From NCBI GenBank assembly GCA_023213315.1, contig JAKCPI010021903.1, forward strand, positions 85,567 to 149,566: a stretch of DNA of 64,000 bases. The letters are read 5' to 3'. Shown here in pieces: positions 63,016-64,000 of this stretch. Origin of the DNA: Euborellia annulipes. Its lineage: Eukaryota > Arthropoda > Insecta > Dermaptera > Anisolabididae. Position 1 is the first letter of the stretch, and every line of letters begins with the position of its first letter. The position numbers and the translations under genes were made by a program. The notes under the pieces were generated by a model that made no database searches, was not told the DNA's origin, and saw only the letters and a program-made list of their open reading frames with translations.

Positions 63016-63876
63016 CTACTGCCCGTCGGCGTTTGAGTTTTCCGACTTCTTACTATTTGATGCGAAAACACAGGGGGGAGAACACCTATTTGCTCTTTTC
63101 CCGAAATTATAATGATACCAACATATATTATTGGGATTACCAGGGCTACTATCCCGCCTCGGAGATTGTGAATTTCTGACATTAATTCTCCCGGGACTCT
63201 TACTTCTTGGAGTTCGAAAACTAAGTTGACTAATTTCATACTTCAATGAATTAATCTCAGATTTTAAACTATCCATTTCAGACTGCGCGGGAAGACTACA
63301 AGTTGCAACAGAGGACTGACTGATGTCTGCAATTTTATCTGCCAATTCGCCTAATTTCTCAAGTGTGTCCTCACTAACTTGTAATATAGACTGAGTTGTT
63401 ACCGGAAGACGTTGTATCCAAATCTGTTTAATTATATTCTCAGACACCTGATTACTTGCTATTGATTTCAATTCTCTCAGCAACTGAGAAGGCTTTTTAT
63501 CGCCCAATTCCAAACCTGATAAAAGTTTCTTAATCTTAATTTCGTTGCTATCAGTACAGCGACTTATTAATGCCTTCTTCAACGCTTCATAATCGGGAGG
63601 ATCAGTAGCCTTCAACAAATCTGAAACAATTGTCAAGGCATTTGAATCTAAGGCTGAAAGCATATAATTATACTTCGTTCGGTTATTTGTTATCCTGGCA
63701 AGTTCAAACTGAGCTTCCACCTGTTGAAACCATAATGCAGGGTCAACTCCCCAAAATGGTGGCAACTTTACCGTAATAGGAGAAATCGCTGCTGCGCTCG
63801 AAACTTGCATCCTTTCTTTCAAAGTTTCTAACTCTTCTTTTAATTTTTTAACTTCTACTTCCGTCGGGGTCACCAT
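63016..63876 (-). CDS. gag: Ty3 Gag
   Basis: Start set at the ATG at 63876 ([15 protein letters not shown]), because the frame upstream lies in the LTR. 286 residues. There is an N-terminal coiled-coil-like stretch, then capsid-type sequence ([40 protein letters not shown]). The C-terminus has [14 protein letters not shown] and PPC instead of a CCHC knuckle, a pattern I associate with arthropod Ty3-class Gag. It would assemble the particle and bind RNA. Ends at TAG 63016-63018, overlapping the pol frame by 34 nt. Confidence 0.9.
   Translation of the reverse strand: MVTPTEVEVKKLKEELETLKERMQVSSAAAISPITVKLPPFWGVDPALWFQQVEAQFELARITNNRTKYNYMLSALDSNALTIVSDLLKATDPPDYEALKKALISRCTDSNEIKIKKLLSGLELGDKKPSQLLRELKSIASNQVSENIIKQIWIQRLPVTTQSILQVSEDTLEKLGELADKIADISQSSVATCSLPAQSEMDSLKSEINSLKYEISQLSFRTPRSKSPGRINVRNSQSPRRDSSPGNPNNICWYHYNFGKRANRCSPPCVFASNSKKSENSNADGQ
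63863..63876 (-). promoter_or_regulatory. Probable Ty3 primer-binding site
   Basis: TGGTGACCCCGACG directly follows the 5' LTR end on the minus strand. It begins with TGG, the complement of a tRNA CCA end. It overlaps the gag ATG (A-TGG). Confidence 0.6.
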
Positions 63877-64000
63877 TTTTAGTATAACGATTAATAGAAT
63901 AATTGAGAAAATAATTAGACCGGATATGGCTTGTAACAAGAACAATATTTATATATTTTTATTTATATACATATACAAAACATTTAGTTGCTATAACAGT
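63877..64000 (-). repeat. Ty3 5' LTR, cut by the window edge
   Basis: Matches 59713-59836. About 25 bp are missing at the right edge. Confidence 0.88.

Larger units (their letters stand above)
59713..64000 (-). mobile_element. Ty3/gypsy-class LTR retrotransposon
   Basis: Minus-strand element with short LTRs (about 149 bp), gag, and pol in the order protease-RT-RNase H-integrase. It continues past the window by roughly 25 bp of 5' LTR. LTRs differ at about four visible sites over 124 bp. Both ORFs look intact. No env-like frame lies between pol and the 3' LTR. It inserted into a TTAA element. Confidence 0.95.

Noticed and set aside
63877..63945. 23-residue hydrophobic N-terminal extension of Gag as a signal or membrane segment
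   Set aside because: It is encoded inside the LTR; the first codon after the LTR is a good start. An LTR-encoded extension cannot be fully excluded.
1..64000. CRISPR array, operon or other prokaryotic features
   Set aside because: The window is clearly eukaryotic; the tandem arrays lack the spacer pattern.

Overview
This is a eukaryotic, AT-rich (long A and T runs throughout), intron- or intergenic-like window made almost entirely of transposable elements. It looks like an arthropod genome: tRNA-headed SINEs, hAT/Tc1/pogo/TTAA-type MITEs, Helitrons, short-LTR Ty3 and Ty1/copia elements, and jockey-like and RTE-like LINE tails occur together. I cannot name the species. I see no convincing host gene, no rRNA and no functional tRNA. 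The tRNA-like sequences are SINE heads.

Layout. 0-21 kb: a GGGGTCGTCC-TIR element, SINEs, hAT MITEs, TTAA-flanked elements, foldbacks, and the first copies of a 0.65-kb dispersed repeat capped by hairpins (called HCR here). 21.3-26.9 kb: a Ty1/copia retrotransposon with a GAATT target duplication, a half-tRNA-type primer site and a pol reading frame broken by two compensating shifts. Its 3' LTR is interrupted by a 1.1-kb Harbinger-like element with a TAA duplication, which itself carries SINE, Helitron and hAT pieces. 27-37 kb: Helitrons ending in hairpin plus CTAG, several HCR copies, and a TIR element with a small first-exon-like ORF. 36-50 kb: twin long foldbacks, TTAA elements, decayed LINE 3' tails, a transposase HTH pseudogene with an in-frame triplicated segment, and a zinc-finger remnant of a pogo/Tigger-like transposase. 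50-59 kb: a 1.64-kb palindrome made of two head-to-head halves of a Tc1/mariner element, another LINE tail and more HCR copies. 59.7-64 kb: a nearly complete Ty3/gypsy-class element on the minus strand, cut by the window edge inside its 5' LTR and inserted into a TTAA element.

The coding capacity is that of mobile elements. The copia element encodes Gag, protease, integrase, RT and RNase H in that order. The Ty3 element encodes Gag, then protease-RT-RNase H-integrase. These would drive particle assembly, reverse transcription and integration; copia is broken, and Ty3 looks intact within the visible part. The least familiar item is the HCR family: 7 near full-length and about 10 partial copies in both orientations, two terminal hairpins sharing a 13-nt motif, a perfect RFX-type X-box in several copies, and an empty-site comparison that fixes its ends. 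I do not recognise it. Element boundaries and similarities were judged by eye.
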